Positions 35,239-43,819 of a DNA stretch of 64,000 nucleotides are shown here, one piece after another. Under the pieces are notes generated by a model. That model saw only the letters and a list, made by a program, of their open reading frames with translations, ran no database searches and was not told where the DNA came from. Source of the DNA: Amycolatopsis decaplanina DSM 44594. Its GTDB lineage: Bacteria > Actinomycetota > Actinomycetes > Mycobacteriales > Pseudonocardiaceae. The translations under genes and the position numbers were made by a program. How positions within the stretch are numbered: the stretch's first letter is position 1; every line of letters begins with the position of its first letter. The stretch lies in NCBI RefSeq assembly GCF_000342005.1, contig NZ_AOHO01000038.1, forward strand, positions 139,926 through 203,925, written 5' to 3'.

Positions 35239-35982
35239 ATGGGCCACGAATTCGAGATCACCGACCGCGTCGAAGTCGACGCGACGCCGGAACAGGTCTG
35301 GGACGCCATCGCGACCGGACCGGGGGTCACGTCATGGTTCATGGGGCGCAACGAGGTCGACGGAGGCGTCGGCGGCACCGTGAAGACCGCTTTCGGCGGC
35401 TACGAACCCACGTCGGCGATCACGTCGTGGGATCCGCTGGAACGGCTGGTCTACGGCACGGAACCCGGACCGGACGGGCGATTCGTCGCCTACGAGTTCC
35501 TTATCGAGGGCCGCTCCGGCGGCAGCACCGTGCTGAGGACCGTGACGAGCGGCTTCCTGCCCGGCGACGACTGGGAAGACGAATTCGAGGCGATGACCGC
35601 CGGTGGCGAGCTGTTCCTCCGCACCCTCGTCGAGTACCTCACCCGCTTCGCCGGCCAGAAGGCCGTGCCGGTGACGGTGTTCGGGCCGATGATCGGGGAC
35701 TGGGACGGCGCATGGCTGACGCTGGGCCGGGAACTGGGCCTCGCCGGTCGACCGGAAACGGGGGACCGGGTTCGCCTCTCCGCCGACGCGGTGTCCACTG
35801 TGGACGGCGAGGTCTATTTCGCGAACGCGCAGACCGTCGGGATCCGGACCCCGGACGCGCTACTGAGGTTCGTCCGCGGGTTCGGCGGGCCGATGACCGC
35901 GATGCATCACCTGTTCGGCGACGTCGACTCCGCGGAACAGGACGCGCTCTGGGCTGGCTGGCTCGACCGGGTGTTCAGGTGA
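35239..35982 (+). CDS. SRPBCC (AHSA1-like) domain protein
   Basis: 247 aa starting directly after the ArsR stop. The N-terminal half is an SRPBCC/AHSA1 fold: ITDRVEVDATPEQVWDAIAT, VTSWFMG near 35, then VLRTVTSGFLPG, DDWEDEFEAMTAGG at 105-125. A second, shorter related half follows from about 140. This is a hydrophobic ligand-binding family without conserved catalysis. The adjacent ArsR regulator suggests response to a small molecule. Its end overlaps the convergent small gene by 8 bp. Confidence 0.85.
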   Translation: MGHEFEITDRVEVDATPEQVWDAIATGPGVTSWFMGRNEVDGGVGGTVKTAFGGYEPTSAITSWDPLERLVYGTEPGPDGRFVAYEFLIEGRSGGSTVLRTVTSGFLPGDDWEDEFEAMTAGGELFLRTLVEYLTRFAGQKAVPVTVFGPMIGDWDGAWLTLGRELGLAGRPETGDRVRLSADAVSTVDGEVYFANAQTVGIRTPDALLRFVRGFGGPMTAMHHLFGDVDSAEQDALWAGWLDRVFR

Positions 35983-36196
35983 TGATGCCGGGCAGGGGAG
36001 CGGCTGTGCGCTTGCGGCGCAACCACACCCTTCTCGTCCCGTCGGAGTAGAGCCGGACGGTCGAAAGCTCCCAGCCGGCGAACTCGGCGTGGATCGACAG
36101 CTGCGTCGCCGCCGCCCGCCGGGAAACACCGGGCGGAAGCTGCAGCCGCCGGTACTCCCAATCCCCTTCGACCACCGCCTCGTCCACCACTGTCAT
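35975..36196 (-). CDS. DUF5703-like small protein
   Basis: 73 aa: MTVVDEAVVEGDWEYRRLQL, then RAAATQLSIHAEFAGWELST and VRLYSDGTRRVWLRRK. This pattern (W-x-Y-R near the start, GWEL, RR-V-LRRK) matches the small actinobacterial DUF5703 family of unknown function. The ATG overlaps the stop of the lipoprotein gene upstream by 4 bp (ATGA), so the two are translated together. Confidence 0.7.
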   Translation of the reverse strand: MTVVDEAVVEGDWEYRRLQLPPGVSRRAAATQLSIHAEFAGWELSTVRLYSDGTRRVWLRRKRTAAPLPGIIT

Positions 36197-37206
36197 GGCG
36201 TGATCACCTGGATCCCTTCTCCGATGGCCGAGCCCACGACCACACGGCCGCCGTGGGCGTCGACGGTGACCGAATCCGGCTGCCGCACGGTGGGGAACCG
36301 GTGCTTCTCGATCGGCTCCCCGCCGCGGACGTCGAACCCGACGACCTCGTTGCGTTCGGTGAGCGTGACCCAGACGAGGCCACGGGTGCGGTCGTAGGCG
36401 ATGCCGTACGCCCCGCCGGGAACGGGGTAGCGCTGGCGCAGCAGCAACGGCGTCGTAGAGAACGCCAGCAGCGCGCCCGCCCGCGCATCGGTGACGAAGA
36501 CGCGTCCGAAATCGTCGGTGACGGCGTTGGCCGCTCCGTCGCCGGCGCGCAGGCCTTCGCCGATCTTGCCCTCGGTGAGGTCGACGGCGAACAAGGCGGT
36601 GCGCAGTTTGTCGAGCACGACCACGCCGTCACCGGTGTTCAGCACGTCGTCGGCGCTGTAGATCTGGCCGGTGATCGTCTTCGGTCCCGCGTTCTTCGAC
36701 AGCACCTCCACGACCTTGCGGTCCCGGACCGAGACCAGCGTCGCGTCGCCGTCGGCGAGGCCGGCGGACGGCTGTCCCGCGACCGGGACCGTCTCCAGCG
36801 CGCCACCAGGCAGGGAGACCTTCGCCAGCAGGCTCTTGCCGGGAACGCTGGCAAGCACCTGCGAACCCGACACCGTGAGCCGCTCCGCCGGCCCGGGCAA
36901 GGCCACGGTCGTCTTCGGCGTGTCGAGGGCGGCGAGATCGTAGATGCGCAGCGAAGGCGGCTCCGAAACGGCGACGACCAGCGTCTTGCTCGCCTCGTCG
37001 GTCACCAGCGCCTTCACCCCCGGCACCGCGAAAACCGAACCGGCGGGCTTGATCGACACCGCGGGGGAGACCGCCGCGGTCACCGCGACGGGGTTCTGCA
37101 CGATCTGCAAGGAGTCGTTCGGCGTGTCGTCCGTGCTACAGGACGACAGCACCAGGACACCGGCGAGCGGGATCGCGATCCGGGAAACGGCGGACAGCCG
37201 ACCCAC
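36193..37206 (-). CDS. YncE-like beta-propeller lipoprotein
   Basis: 337 aa from the GTG at 37206, which has GGAGG 10 nt upstream; the frame is open to 37290. The signal peptide IAIPLAGVLVLSSC is a lipobox (L-S-S-C), placing the protein on the outer face of the membrane. The mature part is built of propeller-like strands (KTLVVAVSEPPSLRIYDL, NTGDGVVVLDKLRTALFAVD, GGRVVVGSAIGEGIQV). Function is unknown. It is coupled to the DUF5703 gene; this pair with the lipoprotein first is a common actinobacterial arrangement. Confidence 0.8.
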   Translation of the reverse strand: MGRLSAVSRIAIPLAGVLVLSSCSTDDTPNDSLQIVQNPVAVTAAVSPAVSIKPAGSVFAVPGVKALVTDEASKTLVVAVSEPPSLRIYDLAALDTPKTTVALPGPAERLTVSGSQVLASVPGKSLLAKVSLPGGALETVPVAGQPSAGLADGDATLVSVRDRKVVEVLSKNAGPKTITGQIYSADDVLNTGDGVVVLDKLRTALFAVDLTEGKIGEGLRAGDGAANAVTDDFGRVFVTDARAGALLAFSTTPLLLRQRYPVPGGAYGIAYDRTRGLVWVTLTERNEVVGFDVRGGEPIEKHRFPTVRQPDSVTVDAHGGRVVVGSAIGEGIQVITP

Positions 37207-37393
37207 CTTGGTGCCTCCACCTGCTACTCGTCGAACGGACTTGTCCAGCATCCTCCAGGAACTCCACCACGTCACGTCCGCGTCACCCAACAGTCACCTA
37301 ATCCACTCACTGAGACCTGTCCGCGGAGCTGGGACAGCTCCGCCGAATGGACCATACGCAGCTTGAACCCGTCCCTGCCGAAGGCCCCGCCAT

Positions 37394-37421
37394 CGCGGTG
37401 GCAGGGCGCCCTGCCACCGCG
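37394..37421. terminator. 28-bp perfect palindrome, terminator of the aldo/keto reductase gene
   Basis: CGCGGTGGCAGGGC followed at once by its reverse complement, 27 nt past the stop of the minus-strand gene ending at 37448. Confidence 0.65.
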
Positions 37422-37447
37422 GGACCACCAGAAGACACTGAGACGGC

Positions 37448-38413
37448 TCAGAGGCCGCGTTCCGGGTACCCGACCTCGATCGCGCTGACGTCGTCGAGCG
37501 CCGACCGGATGGCGGGCGGGAGCGTGATCTCCTCGGCCGTCAGCGAACCGGTCAGCTGACCGGTGTCACGGGCTCCGACCACGGGCGCGACCACTCCGGG
37601 CCGGTCGCGGACCCAGGCCAGCGCGACGGCCAGCGGCGAGGTCCCGAGGCCGTCCGCGGCCGTCGCGACCGCCTGCACGATCCGGGCCGCGCGATCGGTC
37701 CGGTGATGTTCGACATAGCCCGCGAAAACACTCGAAGCGCCGCGCGAATCGGCGGGTGTCCCGCTGCGGTACTTGCCGGTGAGCACACCCCGGCCGAGCG
37801 GCGCCCACGGGAGTATCCCGATGCCGTGATGCTCCGCGGCCGGGACGACCTCGCGATCGACGCCGCGTTCCAGCAGCGAGTACTCGACCTGCGTCGAGAC
37901 CAGTGGGGCGACGGCGGAGCTGCGGGCCGCGGCGGTCGCCAGCTGCCACCCGCAGTAGTTGGAGACGCCGACATAGCGGGCCTTGCCGCTGGTCACGGCG
38001 TATTCGAGGGCGGCGAGGGTCTCGTCGACCGGCACCGTGGTGTCCCAGGCATGCAGCTGCCACAGGTCGATGTGGTCGGTGCCGAGCCGGCGCAGCGAGC
38101 CTTCGAGCGCGCTCAACAGGGCGCCGCGCGAAGCCCCGCCACCGAACGGGCCGTCGGTGCGGCGGGCGACGGCCTTGGTGGCGAGCACGATGTCGTCTCG
38201 CGGGACGAGGTCGCCGAGCAGGGCGCCGAGGACACGTTCGCTCTCGCCCTCGCCGTAGATGTCGGCGGTGTCGACCAGGGTGCCACCGGCGTCGACGAAC
38301 GCGACCAGCTGGCCGGCCGCCTCCTCCGAGTCGGTGTCGCCACCCCACGTCATGGTCCCGAGGGCCATCCGCGAGACCCGAAGTCCCGACCGGCCGAGCT
38401 GTCGCTTTTCCAC
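37448..38413 (-). CDS. Aldo/keto reductase
   Basis: 321 aa, full-length for the family. The TIM barrel opens with MEKRQLGRSGLRVSRMALGT. The catalytic tetrad is visible: Asp and Tyr in DTADIYGEGESE (about 48-56), Lys in LATKAV (about 80), His in WQLHAWD (about 120). The NADPH-binding region has the usual late GARDTGQL. This is an NADPH-dependent carbonyl reductase of unknown substrate, standing alone with a terminator behind it. Confidence 0.93.
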   Translation of the reverse strand: MEKRQLGRSGLRVSRMALGTMTWGGDTDSEEAAGQLVAFVDAGGTLVDTADIYGEGESERVLGALLGDLVPRDDIVLATKAVARRTDGPFGGGASRGALLSALEGSLRRLGTDHIDLWQLHAWDTTVPVDETLAALEYAVTSGKARYVGVSNYCGWQLATAAARSSAVAPLVSTQVEYSLLERGVDREVVPAAEHHGIGILPWAPLGRGVLTGKYRSGTPADSRGASSVFAGYVEHHRTDRAARIVQAVATAADGLGTSPLAVALAWVRDRPGVVAPVVGARDTGQLTGSLTAEEITLPPAIRSALDDVSAIEVGYPERGL

Positions 38414-38550
38414 GACGGGCGAGCCTAGCCGGAAGGCAAGTTCGGGTCGCGGAGCAGGTGAGCGTGTCGTGATCGAGTACCACCAAGCGGGTCATCGCCG
38501 TGTCAACACCCTGAACGGAGGAGTGACACTCCGATGGATACATTCACGCC

Positions 38551-39597
38551 GTGCGACTCGGACTGAACTTGGGCTATTGGGGCGCGGGAAACGACGCGGC
38601 CAACCTGGCATTGGCGAAGAAGGCGGACGAACTGGACTACGCGGTCGTCTGGGCCGCGGAGGCGTACGGTTCGGACGCGCCGACAGTGCTCTCGTGGGTG
38701 GCGGCGCAGACCTCGCGGATCGACGTGGGCAGCGCCGTGCTGCAGATCCCGGCGCGGACACCGGCGATGACCGCGATGACCGCCGCGACCCTGGACACGC
38801 TTTCGGGTGGCCGGTTCCGCCTCGGCCTCGGTGTTTCCGGCCCGCAGGTCTCCGAAGGCTGGCACGGCGTGAAGTTCGCGTCGCCGCTCGGCCGCACCCG
38901 CGAATACGTCGAGATCGTCCGCAAGGCGCTGAGCCGCGACCGGGTCAGGTACGACGGCGACCACTTCCGGTTGCCTCTGCCCGGCGGGCCCGGCAAGGCG
39001 CTGAGCCTGACCGTGCACCCGGTGCGGGAAGAGATCCCGGTGTACCTGGCCGCCATCGGCCCGAAGAACCTCGAACTGACCGGTGAGATCGCGAACGGCT
39101 GGCTGCCGGTGTTCTACTCGCCCGAGCACGCCGGTGAGCAGCTGAAGCTGATCCAGGCCGGGGCGGAAAAGGCCGAGCGCTCCCTCGACGGCTTCGACGT
39201 CGTGCCCACTGTCCCGCTCGTGGTCGGTGACGACTGGAAGGCCTGCGCCGACGCGGTCCGCGGGTACGCGGCCCTGTACATCGGCGGGATGGGCAGCCGG
39301 GAGAAGAACTTCTACAACCAGCTCGCCTGCCGGATGGGCTTCGAGCGCGAAGCGGCCGACGTCCAGCAAAAGTACCTGGGCAAGGACTACGAAGGCGCCA
39401 TGGCGGCCGTCCCGCTGGAGTTCATCGACGCGACGTCACTGCTGGGCCCCAAGGAGCGCATCGCCGAACGGATGCAGGCCTTCGCCGGATCCGGTGTCAC
39501 GACGCTGACCGTCGCGCCCGCCATGCCGGATCCCGAGGGCTCCGCACGCGCTCTCGAGATCGCGGCCGAGGCGATCGAAACGGCCGGTGTCGCCTGA
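38551..39597 (+). CDS. F420-dependent LLM-class oxidoreductase
   Basis: 348 aa from [23 protein letters not shown], then [20 protein letters not shown] and [20 protein letters not shown] identify the luciferase-like monooxygenase family of the F420-dependent type. The cofactor is inferred from the family, as is common in this order. The substrate is unknown. The stop overlaps the start of uppP by one base. Confidence 0.92.
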   Translation: MRLGLNLGYWGAGNDAANLALAKKADELDYAVVWAAEAYGSDAPTVLSWVAAQTSRIDVGSAVLQIPARTPAMTAMTAATLDTLSGGRFRLGLGVSGPQVSEGWHGVKFASPLGRTREYVEIVRKALSRDRVRYDGDHFRLPLPGGPGKALSLTVHPVREEIPVYLAAIGPKNLELTGEIANGWLPVFYSPEHAGEQLKLIQAGAEKAERSLDGFDVVPTVPLVVGDDWKACADAVRGYAALYIGGMGSREKNFYNQLACRMGFEREAADVQQKYLGKDYEGAMAAVPLEFIDATSLLGPKERIAERMQAFAGSGVTTLTVAPAMPDPEGSARALEIAAEAIETAGVA

Positions 39598-40436
39598 TGG
39601 GATGGTTCGAAGCACTGGTCCTCGGTCTCGTCCAGGGCCTCACGGAGTTCCTGCCGATCTCCTCCAGCGCGCACCTGCGGATCACCGCGGCGCTCGCCGG
39701 CTGGGACGACCCGGGTGCCGCGTTCACCGCGGTGACCCAGATCGGCACCGAACTCGCGGTCATCCTCTACTTCTCGAGCAAGATCGGGAAGATCCTCCGG
39801 GCCTGGTTCTTCTCCATCTACAAGAAGGACTGGCGCCACGACCCCGACGCCCGGCTGGGCTGGCTGATCATCGTCGGCTCGCTGCCGATCGTGGTGCTGG
39901 GCCTGCTGCTGCAGGACGCCATCGACGAAACGTTCCGTGACCTGCGGATCACCGCGACCACGCTGATCGTGTTCGGCCTGATCCTCCTGGTGGCCGACCG
40001 CATCGGGAAGCAGCAGCGCACCCTCGACCACCTGACCGTGCCGCACGGCCTCGGCTTCGGGTTCGCACAGGCGCTGGCGCTGATCCCGGGTGTCTCCCGC
40101 TCCGGCGGCACCACCAGCGCCGGGCTGCTGCTCGGCTACACCCGCGCGGAGGCGGCGGAATACTCGTTCCTGCTGGCGCTGCCGGCGGTGTTCGGCTCGG
40201 GTCTGTACAAGCTGACCGACATCGGCAAGGACGGCGCCCCGGCGCAGTGGGGGCCGACGATCCTCGCGACGCTGGTCGCGTTCGGCGTCGGTTACGCCGT
40301 CATCGCCTGGCTGATGTCCTACATCAAGACCAAGAGCTTCGTGCCGTTCGTGATCTACCGGCTCGTGCTCGGTGTCCTGCTGTTCGTGCTCATCTTCGCC
40401 GGCGTCCTGGACCCCGGCGCGGGCCCGCACCTGTAA
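39597..40436 (+). CDS. uppP: Undecaprenyl-diphosphatase UppP (BacA)
   Basis: 279 aa, polytopic membrane protein. The family's signature motifs are both present: [17 protein letters not shown] near residues 12-28 with the catalytic Glu, and [17 protein letters not shown] near 165-182 with the catalytic Ser/Arg. It converts undecaprenyl diphosphate to the monophosphate for cell-wall synthesis and can confer bacitracin resistance. The ATG overlaps the LLM stop. Confidence 0.97.
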   Translation: MGWFEALVLGLVQGLTEFLPISSSAHLRITAALAGWDDPGAAFTAVTQIGTELAVILYFSSKIGKILRAWFFSIYKKDWRHDPDARLGWLIIVGSLPIVVLGLLLQDAIDETFRDLRITATTLIVFGLILLVADRIGKQQRTLDHLTVPHGLGFGFAQALALIPGVSRSGGTTSAGLLLGYTRAEAAEYSFLLALPAVFGSGLYKLTDIGKDGAPAQWGPTILATLVAFGVGYAVIAWLMSYIKTKSFVPFVIYRLVLGVLLFVLIFAGVLDPGAGPHL

Positions 40437-40442
40437 CACCCA

Positions 40443-40506
40443 CGCCATTCGGCGCCTGATTGCGATCCTTGCGCGTGCAATGACCGCAATCAGGTGCCGA
40501 ATGGCG
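40443..40506 (+). terminator. Long hairpin behind uppP
   Basis: A 22-bp stem (40443-40464 with 40485-40506) with a single G-T wobble and a 20-nt loop that contains its own small TTGC/GCAA stem. It follows uppP by 7 nt and ends 36 nt before the next gene's start. Confidence 0.7.
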
Positions 40507-40541
40507 GGAGCGGGCAAAGCACGACACGTAGGGTGGGTCAC

Positions 40542-41252
40542 GTGAGTACTGTGATCCTTCTGCGCCACGGCAAGTCCACGGCGAACGGTTCGGGTGTCCT
40601 GGCCGGGCGCACTCCCAAGGTCGGCCTGGACGACACCGGCCGGGCGCAGGCGGCCGCGCTCGTCGAGCGCCTGGCGCCGGTCCCGCTCGCCGAACTGGTG
40701 GTCTCGCCGATGCTCCGCTGCCGCCAGACGGTCGCGAAGCTGGCCGAAGCACGCGGTCTGGACAAGGTCAAAGAGCCCGGTTTGTCCGAAGTGGACTACG
40801 GCGAGTGGACCGGTCGCGCGCTCAAGGATCTGTTCAAGGAACCCCTGTGGCGGGTCGTGCAGGCGCATCCCTCGGCCGCGATCTTCCCCGGCGGTGAAGG
40901 GCTCGCCGAGATGCAGGCCCGGTCGGTCGCGGCCGTCCGCGCGCACGACGCCCGGATCACCGCGAAGCACGGCGAGAACGCGGTCTGGCTCTTATGCAGC
41001 CACGGCGATGTGATCAAGGCGATCCTCGCCGACGCGCTCGGTCAGCACCTCGACGCGTTCCAGCGGATCGTGGTCGACCCGGCGTCGGTTTCGGTCGTCC
41101 GGTACACCGAGACTCGTCCGTTCGTGTTGCGCGTCAACGACAACGGCGGCGACCTGGCCGGTATCGCCCCACCCGAACCCAAGGCCAAAGCCAAGCGCGG
41201 CAAGGGAAAACACAGCTCCGACGCGGTGGTGGGCGGTACCACCGGAGCGTGA
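40542..41252 (+). CDS. Histidine phosphatase (MSMEG_4193-type)
   Basis: 236 aa from the GTG at 40542, where the motif-bearing strand begins (VSTVILLRHGKSTANG). The upstream 16 codons of the open frame overlap the hairpin and are left out. The RHG motif supplies the catalytic His. The second half includes LSEVDYGEWTGRALKDL and LCSHGDVIKAILAD, giving the second His. The C-terminus is Lys/Ala-rich. This is the phosphoglycerate mutase-like branch conserved in actinobacteria; the substrate is unknown. Confidence 0.92.
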   Translation: MSTVILLRHGKSTANGSGVLAGRTPKVGLDDTGRAQAAALVERLAPVPLAELVVSPMLRCRQTVAKLAEARGLDKVKEPGLSEVDYGEWTGRALKDLFKEPLWRVVQAHPSAAIFPGGEGLAEMQARSVAAVRAHDARITAKHGENAVWLLCSHGDVIKAILADALGQHLDAFQRIVVDPASVSVVRYTETRPFVLRVNDNGGDLAGIAPPEPKAKAKRGKGKHSSDAVVGGTTGA

Positions 41253-41354
41253 CCACGTCGTCGTCGGCGTCACCGCCACGGACGGCATCCACCGGCCCCT
41301 CACTGCCCGTAAGGTGGCCTGAACAGCAGATTCGACGACCCGGGAGCAACACCG

Positions 41355-43397
41355 ATGATTTCGCAGGACAACCCGTTCGCCGCGCCGAGTGAGCTGCCCT
41401 ACGCCCTTCCGCCGTTCGACCGGATCGCCGACGAACACTTCCTTCCCGCCTTCGAAGCGGGCCTGGCCGAGCACGCCGCCGAAATCGAGGAAATCGCCGA
41501 CTCGGCCGAGCCTCCGACCTTCGAGAACACCATCGTCGCGCTCGAAAAGTCCGGCAGGCTGCTGTCCCGCGTCTCCAGCGTGTTCTTCAACCTCGCCGGG
41601 TCGAACGCGAATGAAGAGATCCAGCGTGTGCAGGCCGAGATGGCGCCGCGGCTGGCCGCGCACGCCGATGCCATCAGCCTGAACCCGGCGCTGTTCGCCC
41701 GGATCAACTCCCTGTACGAGCGCAGGGACGAACTCGGCCTCGACGCCGAGTCGCTTCGTCTGCTGGAGCGTCACCACACCGACGTGCGCCGCGCCGGCGC
41801 AGGGCTTCCCGAAGCCGACCAGAAGCGCCTGCGCGAGCTGAACGAGCAGATTTCGACGCTGTCGACCCGCTTCCAGCAGAACCTGCTCAAGGACACCAAC
41901 GAACTGGCCGTGGTCGTCGACGACGTCGCGGAACTCGCGGGACTGGGCGAGGACGAGATCGCCACGGCCGCCGAAACGTCCGGCGAGGAGGGCAAGTACG
42001 TCCTCAAGCTGACCCTGCCGACAGCGCAGGCGGCGTTGGCCTCGCTGGAGGACCGCGCGCTGCGCGAGCGGATCTTCACCGCGTCGGTGTCCCGCGGCAA
42101 CCGGGGCAACGAGTTCGATAACAACGAGGTCGTGGCCCAGCTGGTCCGCTTGCGTGCCGAGCGGGCCGCCGTGCTCGGCTTCCCCGATCACGCCTCGTAC
42201 GTCATCGAGGACGAGACCGCGAAGACCGCTCAGGCCGCTGTGGGGCTCCTGGAACGTCTCGCGCCGGTCGCGGTCGCCAATGCCAAGGCGGAGGCCGAAG
42301 AACTGCAGCGTTACCTCGAAGCCGACATCCCCGGCGCGGTCCTGCGGCCGTGGGACTGGGCGTTCTACGCCGAACGCGTCCGCAAGGACCGGTTCGAGGT
42401 CGACACAGCGGCGCTGCGCCCGTACTTCGAGCTGAACCGGGTACTCACCGACGGCGTCTTTTTCGCCGCGTCCAAGCTCTACGGCCTGAGCTTCACCGAG
42501 CGGGAAGACCTGCCGAAGTACCACCCCGAGGTCCGGATCTTCGAGGTCTTCGACGCCGACGGCGCGGAACTCGGCCTGTTCCTGCTCGACTACTACGCCC
42601 GCGACTCGAAGCGCGGCGGCGCCTGGATGAACAACTTCGTCGACCAGACGAAACTCCTGGGCACCAAGACGGTCGTGGTGAACGTGCTCAACGTCGCCAA
42701 GCCGCCGTCGGGCGAGCCGACCCTGCTCACCTTCGACGAGGTCGTCACCGCGTTCCACGAGTTCGGGCACGCGCTGCACTCGCTGCTTTCCGACGTCGAG
42801 TACCCGATGTTCTCCGGCACGAACGTCCCGCGTGACTTCGTCGAATATCCCTCGCAGGTCAACGAGATGTGGATGCTCTGGCCCGAGGTACTGGCCAACT
42901 ACGCCAAACACCACGTGACCGGTGAGCCGCTGCCGCAGGAGCAGATCGACAAACTCCTGGCATCCCAGCAGTACGGCGAAGGCTTCTCGACCACCGAGTA
43001 CCTCGCGGCGTCCCTCCTCGACCAGGCATGGCACGCGCTGGGCACCGAGGACAACGTCGACGACGTCCAGCGGTTCGAGGCCGAGGCGCTGACCAAGGCC
43101 GGTGTCGCGCTGGAAGCCGTGCCGCCGCGCTACCGCACTACCTACTTCGCGCACATCTTCAGCGGCGGCTATAGCGCCGGTTACTACTCCTACATCTGGA
43201 GCGAGGTCCTCGACGCCGACACCGTGCAGTGGTTCCGCGAGAACGGCGGGCTCACCAGGGAGAACGGCGACCACTTCCGCCGAGAACTGCTCGGGCGGGG
43301 CGGCAGCGTCGACCCCATGGCCGCCTTCCGCGCGTTCCGCGGCCGTGACCCGGAGATCGAGCCGCTCTTGAAGCGGCGCGGCCTCGCGGGCGCCTGA
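41355..43397 (+). CDS. dcp: M3-family oligopeptidase (peptidyl-dipeptidase Dcp-like)
   Basis: 680 aa, full-length. The zinc site is HEFGHALH at 468-475 with the downstream Glu in the following helix (LPSQVNEMW-like: VEYPSQVNEMWMLWPE). The N-terminal region SELPYALPPFDRIADEHFLP is typical of Dcp/OpdA. No signal peptide, so it is a cytosolic enzyme that clips small peptides. It is alone on the plus strand; no regulator is visible. Confidence 0.93.
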   Translation: MISQDNPFAAPSELPYALPPFDRIADEHFLPAFEAGLAEHAAEIEEIADSAEPPTFENTIVALEKSGRLLSRVSSVFFNLAGSNANEEIQRVQAEMAPRLAAHADAISLNPALFARINSLYERRDELGLDAESLRLLERHHTDVRRAGAGLPEADQKRLRELNEQISTLSTRFQQNLLKDTNELAVVVDDVAELAGLGEDEIATAAETSGEEGKYVLKLTLPTAQAALASLEDRALRERIFTASVSRGNRGNEFDNNEVVAQLVRLRAERAAVLGFPDHASYVIEDETAKTAQAAVGLLERLAPVAVANAKAEAEELQRYLEADIPGAVLRPWDWAFYAERVRKDRFEVDTAALRPYFELNRVLTDGVFFAASKLYGLSFTEREDLPKYHPEVRIFEVFDADGAELGLFLLDYYARDSKRGGAWMNNFVDQTKLLGTKTVVVNVLNVAKPPSGEPTLLTFDEVVTAFHEFGHALHSLLSDVEYPMFSGTNVPRDFVEYPSQVNEMWMLWPEVLANYAKHHVTGEPLPQEQIDKLLASQQYGEGFSTTEYLAASLLDQAWHALGTEDNVDDVQRFEAEALTKAGVALEAVPPRYRTTYFAHIFSGGYSAGYYSYIWSEVLDADTVQWFRENGGLTRENGDHFRRELLGRGGSVDPMAAFRAFRGRDPEIEPLLKRRGLAGA

Positions 43398-43462
43398 CCT
43401 CCTGACGGTTCCCTGCTCGCTGCCGATACCGCCGCACCGAAGGAATCCGCGACTCGAGCAAA

Positions 43463-43482
43463 GTGTATAACGATATATACCG
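43463..43482. promoter_or_regulatory. TetR-type operator candidate A
   Basis: GTGTATAACGATATATACCG, with core GTATA-ACGATA-TATAC. It shares CAAAGTGTATAACG with candidate C at 46582-46595. Downstream of the beta-helix gene on this strand, so it is not an obvious promoter site. Confidence 0.45.
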
Positions 43483-43556
43483 CACCGCTCTTGTCGAATT
43501 CGCGCCCGGCAGGTGCGGGTGGACGGGGTGTCGGACGCCGGGTTTGAGTGGCACAG

Positions 43557-43613
43557 CCTTGATCAACGGAGGATGGGGGACGTTGAGTGTCCCGGATCTT
43601 CCGTTGATCAAGG
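43557..43613. repeat. Hairpin with GGGACGTTGAGTGTCC apex
   Basis: An 18-bp stem (43557-43574 with 43596-43613, one mismatch) starting CCTTGATCAACGGA, plus an inner GGGAC/GTCCC stem closing the loop GTTGAGT. Confidence 0.65.
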
Positions 43614-43638
43614 TCCGGGACGGGACCACCTCGCGTCT

Positions 43639-43677
43639 ATGAAGGAATCGGGACGTCGAGTGTCCTAATTCCTTCAT
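43639..43677. repeat. Hairpin with GGGACGTCGAGTGTCC apex
   Basis: A 10-bp outer stem ATGAAGGAAT (43639-43648) with ATTCCTTCAT (43668-43677) and an inner GGAC/GTCC around the loop GTCGAGT. It shares its apex with the hairpin 37 bp upstream, though the outer stems are unrelated. Confidence 0.65.
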
Positions 43678-43819
43678 CAACGATCCCAATACCCGCTGGG
43701 ACGGCCGGCCCCCTAGGCCAGTCCAGAACAACGCGGCGAAGGACTCTCTGTCCACCGTGAAGCCGGCGAAGAAGGCCTTCACGACAGGAGACTCGGTCAC
43801 GACACGGTTGCCTTACCCC

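Larger units (their letters stand above)
43398..43819. other. 422-bp gap with palindrome and two related hairpins
   Basis: No gene was seen. The gap contains a GTATA-N6-TATAC palindrome (43463-43482) and two long hairpins with a shared apex (43557-43613 and 43639-43677). A partial GTGAAG/CTTCAC stem sits near 43757-43782. Confidence 0.6.
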
